DNA of 27,012 nt from an uncultured archaeon (GCA_902386085.1 CABMIA010000048.1:1-27012), one strand, 5' to 3'; numbered from the stretch's first letter, positions 1 to 9,125 are shown. The notes: generated from the sequence alone by a model not told the origin. A program made the numbers and translations.

Positions 1-2262
1 ACAGTGATCGATTCATCGTTGATTTCCGGGACAGCGAACAATTATCTCATGTCTATCTCAGGAGCAGGTACGGAGTTCGGGGTATCATTTCTTGACGTGA
101 GCACCGGCGAATTCATAACCACCCAGTTTGGCGATAACGAGAATTACGACATGGTGATATGCGAGGCGTCGCGGATGCATCCTGCGGAATGCATTCTTCC
201 CCCATCGCTTTTTGATAATAAAAAGCTCTCAGAACGCCTTAAAAAATTAGATATCGTGATCAATAAATCCGATGCCGAGGCTTTCGACCCTAAGAATGCG
301 AGAGACTTCCTGCTTAAACAATTCGGCGTCATGACGCTTGAAGGCATGGGGTTGGAGAACCTCAAGTTCGCAGTATCTTCAGCAGGCGCAGCGCTTGAAT
401 ATGCACAGAGAACCCAGATGAGGGACCTGGCTCACATCCAGGCGATAAGAACATATTTTGAAAATGAGTTCATGGTGCTGGATTCCATCACGCTCAGGAA
501 CCTTGAGATAGTACAGGGTGTACGCGATTCCAATAATTCCCTCCTGTCAGTCCTTGATCGCACAAAAACGCCAATGGGGGGAAGGCTGCTTCGCAAAATG
601 ACACTTGCTCCGGCAATCTCGGTTAATAAGATATCAGAAAGGCTTGATGCGGTGGATGAGATCGTGAAAAAGACGCTGCTTCGTTATGATTTGAGAACGC
701 AGCTTTCCCGGATCCGAGATATCGAGCGCCTCATCGGGCGAATAGTTTACGGCAACTCCAATGCCCGCGACCTGGCAGCCCTCAAAATCTCGCTTGCCGC
801 AATCCCTGAAATTAAAAAATCCCTGAAAGAGAGCGACATTAAGTCAGGACTTTTATCAGGTATGATGCAGAAACTAGGCGATTTTACAGATACGGTCGCG
901 CTGCTTGAACGCGCCGTCGTGGACGACCCGCCCTTGAGTGTGCGTGAAGGGGGAATGATCAGGGAGGGATATAACGAAAAGCTGGATGAACTGAAGAAAC
1001 TCTCCCTCCACGGCAAGGACTGGATAGCTGAAATGCAACAGAAAGAACGGGAGCGAACAGGCATAAAATCCCTGAAGATAGGTTATAATTCGGTTTTCGG
1101 ATATTACATCGAGGTCACAAGGTCAAACCTTTCCCAGGTGCCTCCCGATTATATAAGGAAACAGACCACAGCGAATGGAGAGCGCTTCTACACGCCAGAG
1201 CTTAAGGAAAAGGAAATGCTCATCCTCTCTGCCGATGAAAAGAGGGTGGCGCTTGAGTATGAGCTTTTTTGCGGGATCAACTCTCTTATTGCGGGCAGGG
1301 CAAAGGATCTACAGCTTGCTGCATCTGCCCTGGGTGAACTTGATGTTATAGCAAACCTTGCCGAGGTTGCGGTTAACAACAGGTACGTAAGACCTGAGGT
1401 GAACGAGAACTGCACCATCCTTGTGCGTGACGGGAGGCATCCAGTCGTGGAAAGGACGCTTCCCGGTTTTGTCCCGAACGATACTCACATGGACTGCCAA
1501 GAAAACCAGTTCCTGCTCCTCACGGGGCCCAACATGGCCGGGAAATCAACATACATGCGGCAGACCGCGCTAATCGTGATAATGGCGCAGATAGGGAGTT
1601 TCGTGCCTGCGTCATATGCCTCTGTAGGGATCGTTGACAGGATTTTCACACGCGTTGGGGCATTCGATGACCTTGCAAGCGGGCAGAGCACGTTCATGAT
1701 CGAGATGGTGGAACTTGCGAACATTTTGAACCACGCAACACCAAAGAGCCTTGTCCTGCTTGACGAAATAGGCAGGGGCACGAGCACCTACGACGGGTAC
1801 AGCATAGCCAAAGCCGTGGTTGAGTTCATCCACAACAAAGACCGTGTTGGCGTGAGGTCGCTTTTTGCAACACATTATCACCAGCTTACAGCGATGGAAG
1901 GAGTATTGAAGCGTGTGAAGAATTATCATATCGCAGTAAAAGAAGAAGGCAACGACCTCGTGTTCTTGCGGAAAATCGTTCCCGGTGCCACAGACAGGAG
2001 CTACGGAATCCATGTTGCAAGGCTTGCAGGAGTGCCCCTGAAGGTGACGCAGAGGGCAAAGGAGATCTTGAAGGAAGTGGAGAACGGAGGTGCTATCAGC
2101 AGGGGGAAGGATAGCGGGAAATATACGCAGCTCATGCTTTTCGGGACTGAGCCTGTTAAGGAATCGCCGGTTGTAGAGGATTTGAAGAAGCTTAATGTAG
2201 AGGTCATGACCCCGCTTGAGGCGATGAATGCACTGGCGGAGTTGAAGAAAAAGGTGGAATAA
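1..2262 (+). CDS. mutS: DNA mismatch repair ATPase MutS (5' end outside window)
   Basis: MutS binds mismatched or looped DNA as a dimer and uses ATP to start mismatch repair. The open frame runs from base 1, and its first visible residues (TVIDSSL) match the end of the N-terminal mismatch-binding domain of the family, so the first roughly 120 codons lie upstream and the GTG at base 4 is not the start. Connector, core lever and clamp domains follow. The ATPase domain has the Walker A motif GPNMAGKS (about nt 1525-1548), the Walker B segment LVLLDEIGRGTS (about nt 1751-1786) and the FATHYH switch shortly after. The C-terminal tail with the MTPLEAMNALAEL motif is complete. No mutL is visible downstream; a tRNA gene on the opposite strand follows. 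Assignment is firm. Confidence 0.97.
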   Translation, partial: TVIDSSLISGTANNYLMSISGAGTEFGVSFLDVSTGEFITTQFGDNENYDMVICEASRMHPAECILPPSLFDNKKLSERLKKLDIVINKSDAEAFDPKNARDFLLKQFGVMTLEGMGLENLKFAVSSAGAALEYAQRTQMRDLAHIQAIRTYFENEFMVLDSITLRNLEIVQGVRDSNNSLLSVLDRTKTPMGGRLLRKMTLAPAISVNKISERLDAVDEIVKKTLLRYDLRTQLSRIRDIERLIGRIVYGNSNARDLAALKISLAAIPEIKKSLKESDIKSGLLSGMMQKLGDFTDTVALLERAVVDDPPLSVREGGMIREGYNEKLDELKKLSLHGKDWIAEMQQKERERTGIKSLKIGYNSVFGYYIEVTRSNLSQVPPDYIRKQTTANGERFYTPELKEKEMLILSADEKRVALEYELFCGINSLIAGRAKDLQLAASALGELDVIANLAEVAVNNRYVRPEVNENCTILVRDGRHPVVERTLPGFVPNDTHMDCQENQFLLLTGPNMAGKSTYMRQTALIVIMAQIGSFVPASYASVGIVDRIFTRVGAFDDLASGQSTFMIEMVELANILNHATPKSLVLLDEIGRGTSTYDGYSIAKAVVEFIHNKDRVGVRSLFATHYHQLTAMEGVLKRVKNYHIAVKEEGNDLVFLRKIVPGATDRSYGIHVARLAGVPLKVTQRAKEILKEVENGGAISRGKDSGKYTQLMLFGTEPVKESPVVEDLKKLNVEVMTPLEAMNALAELKKKVE

Positions 2263-2272
2263 GGATAAAAGA

Positions 2273-2346
2273 AGCCTCGGGAGGGATTTGAACCCTCGAC
2301 CGAGAGATTACAAATCTCTCGCTCTGCCGGGCTGAGCCACCGAGGC
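2273..2346 (-). tRNA. tRNA-Thr (anticodon UGU)
   Basis: The minus strand folds as a full cloverleaf: acceptor GCCTCGG/CCGAGGC, D stem GCTC/GAGC, anticodon stem AGAGA/TCTCT with loop TTTGTAA (anticodon TGT), T arm GAGGG-TTCAAAT-CCCTC, and discriminator U. CCA is not encoded and there is no intron. It lies between mutS and the 3' end of secD. Confidence 0.96.
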
Positions 2347-2400
2347 TTTCAGAAAAAGCTTTCGCTTAAAGGTTTGAATTACATTTAAAAATTTCGGTGA

Positions 2401-4083
2401 TCAATCCTCTTCAATATAGGTTTTATCTATGCTTTCTACGAGCATACCCTGTATGATCACCGCGTAAGCAGGTCTTGCTATAAATACTCCGATAAATACC
2501 CCTGCTATCGTGATTTCAGCAAATCCTCCCAAAGCGCTTGAATCCATGAACAATATAAGGGGCAGCATTGCCACAATCACCGTGGCTGCTGCTGCAAAAA
2601 TAATGGCAAACGCTTTTGAGATACGGGATCTATAGACTTTATCTGGCGGCAGAGCGCCGCCGGCCAGCACTTCGTCTGTAATAATTATGAGATGGTCAAC
2701 GCCCGTACCAATGACCGCAATGATGCCTGCGATTGTCGCAAGGTCAAGCTGCAGCCCGAAAACAACTGCAAAACCCAGTATCATGATGACCTCGCTGAAG
2801 GACGTTGAAAGCATCGGGATTACGATGTTTGGCTGTTTGTACCTTAAGGCCACCACGATGGCCACCAGTATCAGTGCGATCAATCCTGCGATAGCGACCT
2901 GTTCCTTGAATTTCTGGCCAAGCGGCGCCGGCACTTCTCCGGACCCTGCCTCTTTAACAGGCACAGGCAATGCTCCTGCTCTCAGATGAAGCTGGAGTTC
3001 TTTTGCTTTCTCCTGTCCTGCGTCTCCTGTTCCAGTAGTTGCAACCATGTTTTTCACAGGCACGCTCTGTATGTTCTTCGCAAGGTCAGGTGCAAGCGGT
3101 GCATTGAACACAAGATTATCGTCAAGATACATGCTCAAATAATGTGCATTAGGATTTGTAACTGCGCCATACTGTATCGCCGCATCCCTTAACGCATTTG
3201 CCCCATCGTCGCCGAGTTCAAAAGATACACCCCATGCATCACCGTGTTCTTTCTGTGGCACTCCTACACCTGTTATCTGGTCACCGTAAAGAACATGTTG
3301 CGTCTCATTACCCTGAACCTGTATCCGTATTTCGAACTTCCCTGGGGTCAGGGCAAGTTTTCTTGCTTCCTCTATCGATACCCCGGGGAGATCTATAAGC
3401 AGGTAATTATCACCTATCGGCGTAATAGTTATCTGTTTAAGGGCGATAGGGTTCAGTTTGTCTTCAAGCCTCTTTTTTGTTTCATCCCTGGTTTCCGGGG
3501 TCACACCTTCCTTGAAAGGCGGTACAACTTTTCCATCAACGGGTTTTAGGATAGCATTCAGTGAATCCTCTGTAACTGCTTTTCTTATTTCGAATGTAGA
3601 GGGCCTTCCCGGGCTGCTTGGAATTTGTTTTACGTCAGCATTCAGGCTGTCTTTCAGATACTTCTGGATCAAGAAGTCCTTACTTGTTTGCAGCGTCACC
3701 CTGGTACCGCCTCCTGTTGCACTTGATATGGTGGAGGTACCAAATCCGAACGAATCGATGGTTTTCTGTGTCGTCTGTTTTGAGGTTGTAAAAGTGAATG
3801 AACCCGCAGATGTTCCTTCGATTTTAACTGACGGGTCGCTGAGAAGTCTTGCGAATTCGACCTGGACAATTTTTCCAGGGTCAGCATCTACCTGGACAAT
3901 CGCGCCCTGAAGCTGCACCTGAAGCCACGAACCACCGTCGAGGTCAAGACCATATTTCAGGTTATTTCCGAATCTTAACTGCCCGTTCGAATAGGATACC
4001 GTTATTGCTGCAATAGAACCCAGGATAATCAATACAAGTAATAATACTCGCCAGTTTTTATAAAAAGGTGCTTCGTCGTTCAT
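2401..4083 (-). CDS. secD: Protein translocase subunit SecD
   Basis: SecD works with SecF in the membrane to assist export through the Sec channel, probably late in translocation. The 560-aa product has one N-terminal transmembrane helix (about residues 10-30), a large extracytoplasmic region of about 370 residues, and a C-terminal bundle of about five helices with the conserved GTGVDHLIIITDE segment typical of archaeal SecD. Its ATG overlaps the secF stop codon as ATGA (4080-4083), so the two are translationally coupled with secF first, the usual archaeal order. Length and domain plan are normal for the family. Confidence 0.95.
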   Translation of the reverse strand: MNDEAPFYKNWRVLLLVLIILGSIAAITVSYSNGQLRFGNNLKYGLDLDGGSWLQVQLQGAIVQVDADPGKIVQVEFARLLSDPSVKIEGTSAGSFTFTTSKQTTQKTIDSFGFGTSTISSATGGGTRVTLQTSKDFLIQKYLKDSLNADVKQIPSSPGRPSTFEIRKAVTEDSLNAILKPVDGKVVPPFKEGVTPETRDETKKRLEDKLNPIALKQITITPIGDNYLLIDLPGVSIEEARKLALTPGKFEIRIQVQGNETQHVLYGDQITGVGVPQKEHGDAWGVSFELGDDGANALRDAAIQYGAVTNPNAHYLSMYLDDNLVFNAPLAPDLAKNIQSVPVKNMVATTGTGDAGQEKAKELQLHLRAGALPVPVKEAGSGEVPAPLGQKFKEQVAIAGLIALILVAIVVALRYKQPNIVIPMLSTSFSEVIMILGFAVVFGLQLDLATIAGIIAVIGTGVDHLIIITDEVLAGGALPPDKVYRSRISKAFAIIFAAAATVIVAMLPLILFMDSSALGGFAEITIAGVFIGVFIARPAYAVIIQGMLVESIDKTYIEED

Positions 4084-5012
4084 GCCGCCTGTCTCCTCTT
4101 TTTAGGTTTTTCTATTTTTTTTTCACTTTTCTGGGATTTCCTTTCTATGTACCATCTGAGAATGCCCACATTTGTCATCCAAGTGTTTACGATGTCCGCG
4201 ATCAGGCCAAAAATAAGCACTATTGAAATATCCCTTATAATGTCAATTAGCAAAAATGATCCAATCAAGCCCGAAGAAACGATGAATAGCGCAACCAGAG
4301 CGCCTAATGTGGTTGTCGTCATCGTCAATCCCGTTTTCATGGCATCCCTTATTTTGTCGTTCAAATCTCCTTTTCTCTTAAGCAGCCGTGTGGTCAGAAG
4401 TATATCCGTATCCACAGAGTAACCGATGAGCATTAAAAGGGCTGCTACGGTTCCAAGTGAGAGAAGAATCCCAAAAACATCCATCATAGCCCCGGCGAAT
4501 GCTATGTCAGCAAAGGCTGAAACCAAAACCGCACCGGAAGGAACAAAAGTCCTGAACGTTATGAAAACCACTATTGCCATTAAAAAGAATGAGATAATTA
4601 TCGCTCGAACCGCCTGTACCTGCAGCGATTTACTGAACTGTTCCCCCATATCCCTTATTTCAACATTCGTGAATTCGGCCTTTAATTTCGCTATTAATTC
4701 ATCCTTAAGGGACGCATCCATCGGGCCAAATTGGATTATTTTACGCTGCCCTCCTCCGTATTGTCTTGTCTCTGCGACATTGAACGCCTTGAACTCCTCT
4801 TTCAACTGGTCAGGGGTTTTTTCACTATCAAAGTAAGCAGCAGTTCCACCTTTGAACTCAAGTCCAAGTTGAAACGGTGCGCCCGTCCTGTAAGTTGTAT
4901 ATGCCAGAATAGAAAGTGACAATATAAGCAGTATTGCAGGGATGATGAGCATCTGCTTTAAAGTGGTATTTTTGACGTAGGCTTCAATAGCTTTTTCATT
5001 AATTAGATTCAT
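4080..5012 (-). CDS. secF: Protein translocase subunit SecF
   Basis: SecF is the membrane partner of SecD. The 310-aa product has an N-terminal helix (about residues 18-42), an extracytoplasmic domain of about 90 residues containing the LGLEFKGGT motif, and five C-terminal helices with the family segment GYSVDTDILLTTRLL. The tail is very basic (KKIEKPKKRRQAA), probably cytoplasmic. On the minus strand a GGAG Shine-Dalgarno lies 7 nt before the ATG at 5012, which supports this start. It is the first gene of the secF-secD pair and diverges from dcd across 104 bp. Confidence 0.95.
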   Translation of the reverse strand: MNLINEKAIEAYVKNTTLKQMLIIPAILLILSLSILAYTTYRTGAPFQLGLEFKGGTAAYFDSEKTPDQLKEEFKAFNVAETRQYGGGQRKIIQFGPMDASLKDELIAKLKAEFTNVEIRDMGEQFSKSLQVQAVRAIIISFFLMAIVVFITFRTFVPSGAVLVSAFADIAFAGAMMDVFGILLSLGTVAALLMLIGYSVDTDILLTTRLLKRKGDLNDKIRDAMKTGLTMTTTTLGALVALFIVSSGLIGSFLLIDIIRDISIVLIFGLIADIVNTWMTNVGILRWYIERKSQKSEKKIEKPKKRRQAA

Positions 5013-5061
5013 CTGGATTCTCCTTCTGACACTTCAGGACTCACCTTAGATTACTATTAAC

Positions 5062-5089
5062 ATATTTACCTTTTGCGTTCGGTAAATAT
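5062..5089. promoter_or_regulatory. Divergent secF/dcd promoter region with perfect 9-bp inverted repeat
   Basis: The arms atatttacc (5062-5070) and ggtaaatat (5081-5089) are perfect reverse complements separated by 10 bp. Each arm ends in an AT-rich TATA-like stretch facing outward. The right one (about 5085-5093) lies about 28 bp before the dcd ATG, which fits an archaeal TATA box of a nearly leaderless transcript. The site may be a symmetrical pair of core promoters or an operator shared by both genes; the function is inferred. Confidence 0.5.
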
Positions 5090-5116
5090 TTATCATTTGC
5101 TGTATATTAATCGCTG

Positions 5117-5569
5117 ATGCGACCCACAATAGACGAATATTTCATGGAGCTTGCATGCATAGTTGCAAAACGTTCCACCTGCCTGCGGAACCAGGTGGGG
5201 GCGGTGATCGTGAAAGACAAGAGGATCCTTTCCACAGGATACAACGGAGCGCCGCGGAATCTTCCGCACTGTCTGGATATAGGCTGCATAAGGGAGCAAA
5301 ATAATATAGCTTCGGGAACACGGCATGAACTATGCCGCGCAGTGCATGCAGAGCAGAATGCCATTATCCAGGCCGCGCTTCACGGTGTTAGCATCGAGAA
5401 TGCGACGCTGTACTGTACGCACCAGCCGTGCATCCTCTGCGCAAAAATGCTGATCAACTCAAACATTGAAAAGGTAGTTTTCGGGACGGTTTACCCCGAC
5501 ACCGAAGCATTAAAATTTTTCGAAAAAGCCGGCGTCAGGGTTGAACAATTTCCCCAGGGAAGTCCCTGA
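5117..5569 (+). CDS. Deoxycytidylate (dCMP) deaminase family protein
   Basis: A zinc-dependent deaminase of the cytidine/deoxycytidylate family, expected to convert dCMP to dUMP for thymidylate synthesis. The 150-aa product shows the zinc and proton-shuttle signature H77-A-E79 (CRAVHAEQNA) and the second half-site P104-C105-I-L-C108. The motif GYNGAPRNLPHC (about 41-52) is typical of dCMP deaminases rather than of CDA or TadA. No good Shine-Dalgarno precedes the ATG; a TATA-like element about 28 bp upstream suggests a leaderless transcript. carS starts 14 bp after the stop. Family assignment is firm and the substrate is inferred from family resemblance. Confidence 0.9.
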   Translation: MRPTIDEYFMELACIVAKRSTCLRNQVGAVIVKDKRILSTGYNGAPRNLPHCLDIGCIREQNNIASGTRHELCRAVHAEQNAIIQAALHGVSIENATLYCTHQPCILCAKMLINSNIEKVVFGTVYPDTEALKFFEKAGVRVEQFPQGSP

Positions 5570-5583
5570 ATGTTCAGGAGAAC

Positions 5584-6117
5584 ATGGTTGAAATAATAAA
5601 TGTAGTAATAGGGGCAGTGTGGCTGATGCTGCCTGCTTATATCGCCAATCCCACGGCGGTGGTATTTGGAGGGGGAACCCCACTGGATTTAGGGAAGAAC
5701 TGGAGAGATGGGCGGAGAATACTCGGAAACGGGAAAACAATACGCGGATTGATAGGAGGGACAGCATGCGGAATTATTATTGGTCTCATCCAGATACAAC
5801 TCCCGCTTTTCCCGAATTTTGCGAGATTTACGTACATTGCAATAATCACGCTTTCATTTGGGGCGCTGCTGGGGTACATCGTAAAAAGCTTTTTTAAGCG
5901 CAGGCTGGGTTTTGCCCGGGGGGCACAATTCCCGCTTGTTGACCAGCTTGACTTTGTAGCAGGCGCGTGGGTTCTTACATATATTTTCGATCCGCAGTGG
6001 TTTACTTCAAATTTTACGTTCGAAATAATAATCGCAGTCCTTATTCTCACCCCGGTGCTTCATCGCATAACTAATATTTTCGGATATTACATAAAGCTTA
6101 AAAAGGAGCCATGGTGA
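5584..6117 (+). CDS. carS: CDP-archaeol synthase (CarS)
   Basis: CarS transfers CMP from CTP to unsaturated archaetidic acid, giving CDP-archaeol, the activated precursor of archaeal polar lipids. The 177-aa membrane protein has about five transmembrane segments. The family segments are visible: LPAYIANPTAVVFGGGTPLD near the N terminus, then RDGRRILGNGKTIRGLIGG (about residues 39-57) with the charged catalytic loop, and a later FPLVDQLDFVAGA motif. A Shine-Dalgarno (caggag) lies just before the ATG. The end overlaps pyrE, so dcd-carS-pyrE is a likely operon. The gene marks the host as an archaeon. Confidence 0.93.
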   Translation: MVEIINVVIGAVWLMLPAYIANPTAVVFGGGTPLDLGKNWRDGRRILGNGKTIRGLIGGTACGIIIGLIQIQLPLFPNFARFTYIAIITLSFGALLGYIVKSFFKRRLGFARGAQFPLVDQLDFVAGAWVLTYIFDPQWFTSNFTFEIIIAVLILTPVLHRITNIFGYYIKLKKEPW

Positions 6118-6641
6118 TGCAGGGTCTTGCAGAAGCCCTTAAAGAATGCGGGGCTATAAAATTCGGTGATTTCACCCTTGCTTCAGGAAAGAAAAGTTCG
6201 TTCTACGTGGATATTAAAAAGGCAAGCACCAACCCCTGCTTATTGAAATTGATAGCTCACAGTATTTCTGAAGTAATGAACGCATATTCTATTCCTGCGG
6301 ATTACATAGGCTGCGTAGCACTTGGAGGCGTTCCCATAGCTGTCGCCGCTTCCCTTGAAATCAACCTGCCTCTATTAATAATAAGAAAAGAAGCAAAGGA
6401 GTACGGCACGAAAGGGCAGATAGTTGGTGATGTTCTGCCGGGAAGAAGAGTATTACTGGTCGAGGACGTGACCACAACCGGCGGTTCGGTCCTGAGAGCT
6501 ATTAAAATCTTAAAAGATGAAGGGCTGGTCATCCAGCATGTGATTTCGGTAGTGGACCGTGAAGAAGGGGCCGCAAGTAACCTTGCCGATGCACATGTTG
6601 ATTTTATTCCGCTGGTCAGGGTGACAGATCTGCTGAAATAA
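6117..6641 (+). CDS. pyrE: Orotate phosphoribosyltransferase
   Basis: PyrE joins orotate and PRPP to form orotidine 5'-monophosphate in pyrimidine synthesis. From the ATG at 6117 the product is 174 aa, with the PRPP-binding motif VLLVEDVTTTGGS at about residues 112-124 and the flexible-loop segment KEAKEYGTKGQ before it. The start was chosen at 6117: the GGAG at 6105-6108 is 8 nt upstream of it, and this ATG shares a base with the carS stop (TGATG, stop-start coupling). The ATG at 6111 adds only two residues and would leave a spacing of 2 nt. The 3' end nearly abuts the stop of the convergent CBS gene (18 bp). Confidence 0.93.
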   Translation: MQGLAEALKECGAIKFGDFTLASGKKSSFYVDIKKASTNPCLLKLIAHSISEVMNAYSIPADYIGCVALGGVPIAVAASLEINLPLLIIRKEAKEYGTKGQIVGDVLPGRRVLLVEDVTTTGGSVLRAIKILKDEGLVIQHVISVVDREEGAASNLADAHVDFIPLVRVTDLLK

Positions 6642-6659
6642 TGAAAAAATAGAAGGAAC

Positions 6660-7523
6660 TCAATTTATTATAGATTTCAGAAGATCCTTATCCCGGAGAA
6701 GACCCAGGAGTTTCCGCGTGCTTGAGATTACCGGCATCTGGTCGATCCTGTTTCGCCTCATTTTCCTGGCACATTCGCTTACCGGGGAACTCAGTACCGC
6801 GGTTTCAGGATCACCCGTGATCTTTACGACCTCTTTTACAGGTGAGCCGGGTAGTTTGATCTTGGAAACGCTGTAATATAAGCTCATAGTGTCGCGCATG
6901 GATTCCCATGTCCACGCATCATCATCCGAGCCGGCCGACATGTTGGACATCTCTGTCCTGTCCTCGATCACGCTTGCGCTGATAAGGTCTTTATCGGAAG
7001 CCACACCCACGAGCGCAAGGTTTGAATCGAGAATTGGAACAGCTTTTACATCCGCAAGTTCCATAATAGCGCCTACAACCGAAATAGGTGTGTCGCTCCA
7101 TACCGATACGACATTATCCCCGACGTATTCGCTTATCGGGGTAGTAATATTCAACCTTGCTATCGCTCCTACTATATCTGCGATCGTTATGATTCCTGCA
7201 AGTGAATGATCCTCGACCACAGGCAGGCGCCGGATATTATTTGCCAGGATTATGCGCGCAGCCTCGACTATGGATTTTTCAGGCGAGATCGTTACAGGCT
7301 TGCGGTTCATCAGCATTGCTATTTGCTCTTCTTCCGGGTTTTTTAAGAGATCTGTCCGGGTCACTATTCCGACCAGTTCGCCGGTTTTTACGATAGGAAT
7401 TCCTGAGATATGTTTTGTTTTCAATATCTCAAGAACCTCATCCCTTGAACCTGGCAATTCGGCAAAAGCAACATCCTTGACCATCACTTCTTCAACCGTG
7501 ATGCTTTCAGGGGTTTCGGCCAT
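6660..7523 (-). CDS. Protein with four CBS domains
   Basis: CBS domains occur in pairs and bind adenine nucleotides or related ligands; free-standing CBS proteins are usually sensors or regulators with unknown partners. The 287-aa product contains four repeats with the usual strand signatures (for example GIPIVKTGELVGIVTRTDLL, RRLPVVEDHSLAGIITIADI, AVPILDSNLALVGVASDKDL and MPVISSTRKLLGLLRDKDLL), and no additional catalytic or DNA-binding domain. An AAAGGAG Shine-Dalgarno precedes the ATG. It is 21 bp downstream of the Usp gene on the same strand, so the two nucleotide-binding proteins are probably co-expressed. The specific role is unknown. Confidence 0.9.
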   Translation of the reverse strand: MAETPESITVEEVMVKDVAFAELPGSRDEVLEILKTKHISGIPIVKTGELVGIVTRTDLLKNPEEEQIAMLMNRKPVTISPEKSIVEAARIILANNIRRLPVVEDHSLAGIITIADIVGAIARLNITTPISEYVGDNVVSVWSDTPISVVGAIMELADVKAVPILDSNLALVGVASDKDLISASVIEDRTEMSNMSAGSDDDAWTWESMRDTMSLYYSVSKIKLPGSPVKEVVKITGDPETAVLSSPVSECARKMRRNRIDQMPVISSTRKLLGLLRDKDLLKSIIN

Positions 7524-7544
7524 TGTTTTTCTCCTTTTTTATTG

Positions 7545-7994
7545 TTATGATTTTTTCCCGCGAACGACCAGTACAGGTATTTTCGAATTGCGCACCACTT
7601 TTTCAGCTACGCTGCCCAGAAGGAACCTGTCCAGGCCGCTTTTTCCGAGCGTTCCCATTACGATCAGGCTAACCTGGTTTTTTTCTGCATGCTTTATTAT
7701 CTCCTCGCCAGGATGACCTTCAACTGTAAGCCTGTCCACTTCCAGACCCTCAGGTTCCGCCCTGTCAGCCACGTACTTCGTGGCTTCATCGCCTTCCTGT
7801 TTCAGGAGCTCGTACATGCTTTCCCACGCTGCATCCATGGGGATAGAGGCAAAAGCCGCTGTATCAACCACGTAAATAGCATACAATTTAGCACCAGTAT
7901 TCTTAGCCATGTCTATTCCGTAGTCAACCGCATTTTTCGTGTATTCCGAACCATCCGTTGCAATCAATATTTTTTTAACCAATTTACTTGCCAT
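7545..7994 (-). CDS. Universal stress protein (UspA family)
   Basis: A 149-aa single-domain Usp. It has the N-terminal LIATDGSEYTKNAVDYG segment and the ATP-binding signature G114-x2-G117-x9-G127-S128 (GTLGKSGLDRFLLGSVAEKV), so it probably belongs to the ATP-binding class. The last residues IPVLVVR are the usual closing strand. A GGAG Shine-Dalgarno precedes the ATG. It sits between the amidohydrolase (20 bp upstream) and the CBS protein (21 bp downstream) in one minus-strand unit. Usp proteins respond to stress or starvation in many organisms; the role here is unknown. Confidence 0.92.
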   Translation of the reverse strand: MASKLVKKILIATDGSEYTKNAVDYGIDMAKNTGAKLYAIYVVDTAAFASIPMDAAWESMYELLKQEGDEATKYVADRAEPEGLEVDRLTVEGHPGEEIIKHAEKNQVSLIVMGTLGKSGLDRFLLGSVAEKVVRNSKIPVLVVRGKKS

Positions 7995-8014
7995 ACAGTC
8001 TCTCCTTAATGCCT

Positions 8015-9055
8015 TTAAATTATTCTGATAATGTCATCAGGGCGTGCCCTCCTCACCAGAGTGCTTAAGGGGTTCCTTATACCCTGCATGTTATAAGATT
8101 TTTTTGTTAAGATCATCAGCCTTGCTTTTTTCCCCGCTTTTATGGAGCCAAATTCTTTATCTATTCCTAACAATTTTGCTCCATTTAGCGTGCACAACAT
8201 AAATACTTGTCTGTCATCATAAAGCGCTGTTTTGGCGAGAAATTCCATTTCGGAGAACATATTGACAGAATTGAGCATTACATTATCAGTCCCGGCCGCA
8301 ACGAGAACGCCTTCATCCATCATTTTTTTAACCGGTGGGATCCCTGATCCGGTCAGGAAATTTGAGCGAAGGCAGACCACAACCGGAATATTGGCTTCAG
8401 AGACGGATTTTATTTCCTTTTTCCCCGCATGTGTCAGGTGAACCAGGAAATCGGGATCAAGATCAACCGCCGGAGATATATCGGACGGATCCCTCTCCCC
8501 GGCATGGATGGCGAATTTTTTCATTTTTTCTTTTGTCAGCCTTGCGATATTTTTTATAAGACCGACATCCATGTCACTGGTACTGCTCAATCCGGTTCCA
8601 TCACATGTATCGATATAACCCATGTCCCCGTTCAGCGGTCTTCCGAAGATCTTTGCTTCGATGTCACTTGTTCCAAGCGCATCCTTTAGCGCCCTGACAC
8701 CGTCAACCCCTCCTTCGCGGAAATCTGCAAATGCGCATGTGCCTGTTTTTATCATATCGTTTATGGTAGCCTTCATCGCTGCTACGAGGCTGTCATGAGA
8801 GATTTCCCGCAGGCTCCTGTGTTTTAGCCCATGCGGGGGCTGCACAAGTTCAGCAAGCGGCAGGTAAGGCGGGTCTTTTATGACCGAATCCCCTATATGA
8901 GCGTGGGCGTTCACAAAGCAGGGAGCGATGATGGAATCCGTGGCTATGACGCTCTCTTCGATATCGGTTATTATCCCGTTCTCTATGGTCAAATAGCCAT
9001 CAACAGGCTCAAAATCATCACCACAGATTATTGTTCCCCGAAACGTTTGTTCCAT
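8015..9055 (-). CDS. Amidohydrolase-family metal-dependent hydrolase
   Basis: A TIM-barrel amidohydrolase of the deaminase-like type, 346 aa. Metal-binding positions visible are H51-x-H53 (VNAHAHIGD), H184 (AIHAGE), H206/H209 (VHLTHAG) and D257 (AAGTDNVM). An N-terminal beta-sandwich segment precedes the barrel and the C-terminal KAGKKARLMIL returns to it, as in this superfamily. The fold resembles that of cytosine, guanine and S-adenosylhomocysteine deaminases, but the sequence alone does not settle the substrate. It appears to be the first gene of an amidohydrolase-Usp-CBS operon. No disabling change is seen. Confidence 0.85.
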   Translation of the reverse strand: MEQTFRGTIICGDDFEPVDGYLTIENGIITDIEESVIATDSIIAPCFVNAHAHIGDSVIKDPPYLPLAELVQPPHGLKHRSLREISHDSLVAAMKATINDMIKTGTCAFADFREGGVDGVRALKDALGTSDIEAKIFGRPLNGDMGYIDTCDGTGLSSTSDMDVGLIKNIARLTKEKMKKFAIHAGERDPSDISPAVDLDPDFLVHLTHAGKKEIKSVSEANIPVVVCLRSNFLTGSGIPPVKKMMDEGVLVAAGTDNVMLNSVNMFSEMEFLAKTALYDDRQVFMLCTLNGAKLLGIDKEFGSIKAGKKARLMILTKKSYNMQGIRNPLSTLVRRARPDDIIRII

Positions 9056-9125
9056 TCGGTTTCATAGTATGTTCAAGGTATTTGCGTTTTTCGTTGTTGC
9101 GTTGTCGATATGTTCACCTGTGAAA

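Noticed and set aside
3458..3910. 150-codon plus-strand ORF opposite secD
   Set aside because: It is a shadow of secD with no start context, and the complementary frame is fully explained by the SecD extracytoplasmic domain.
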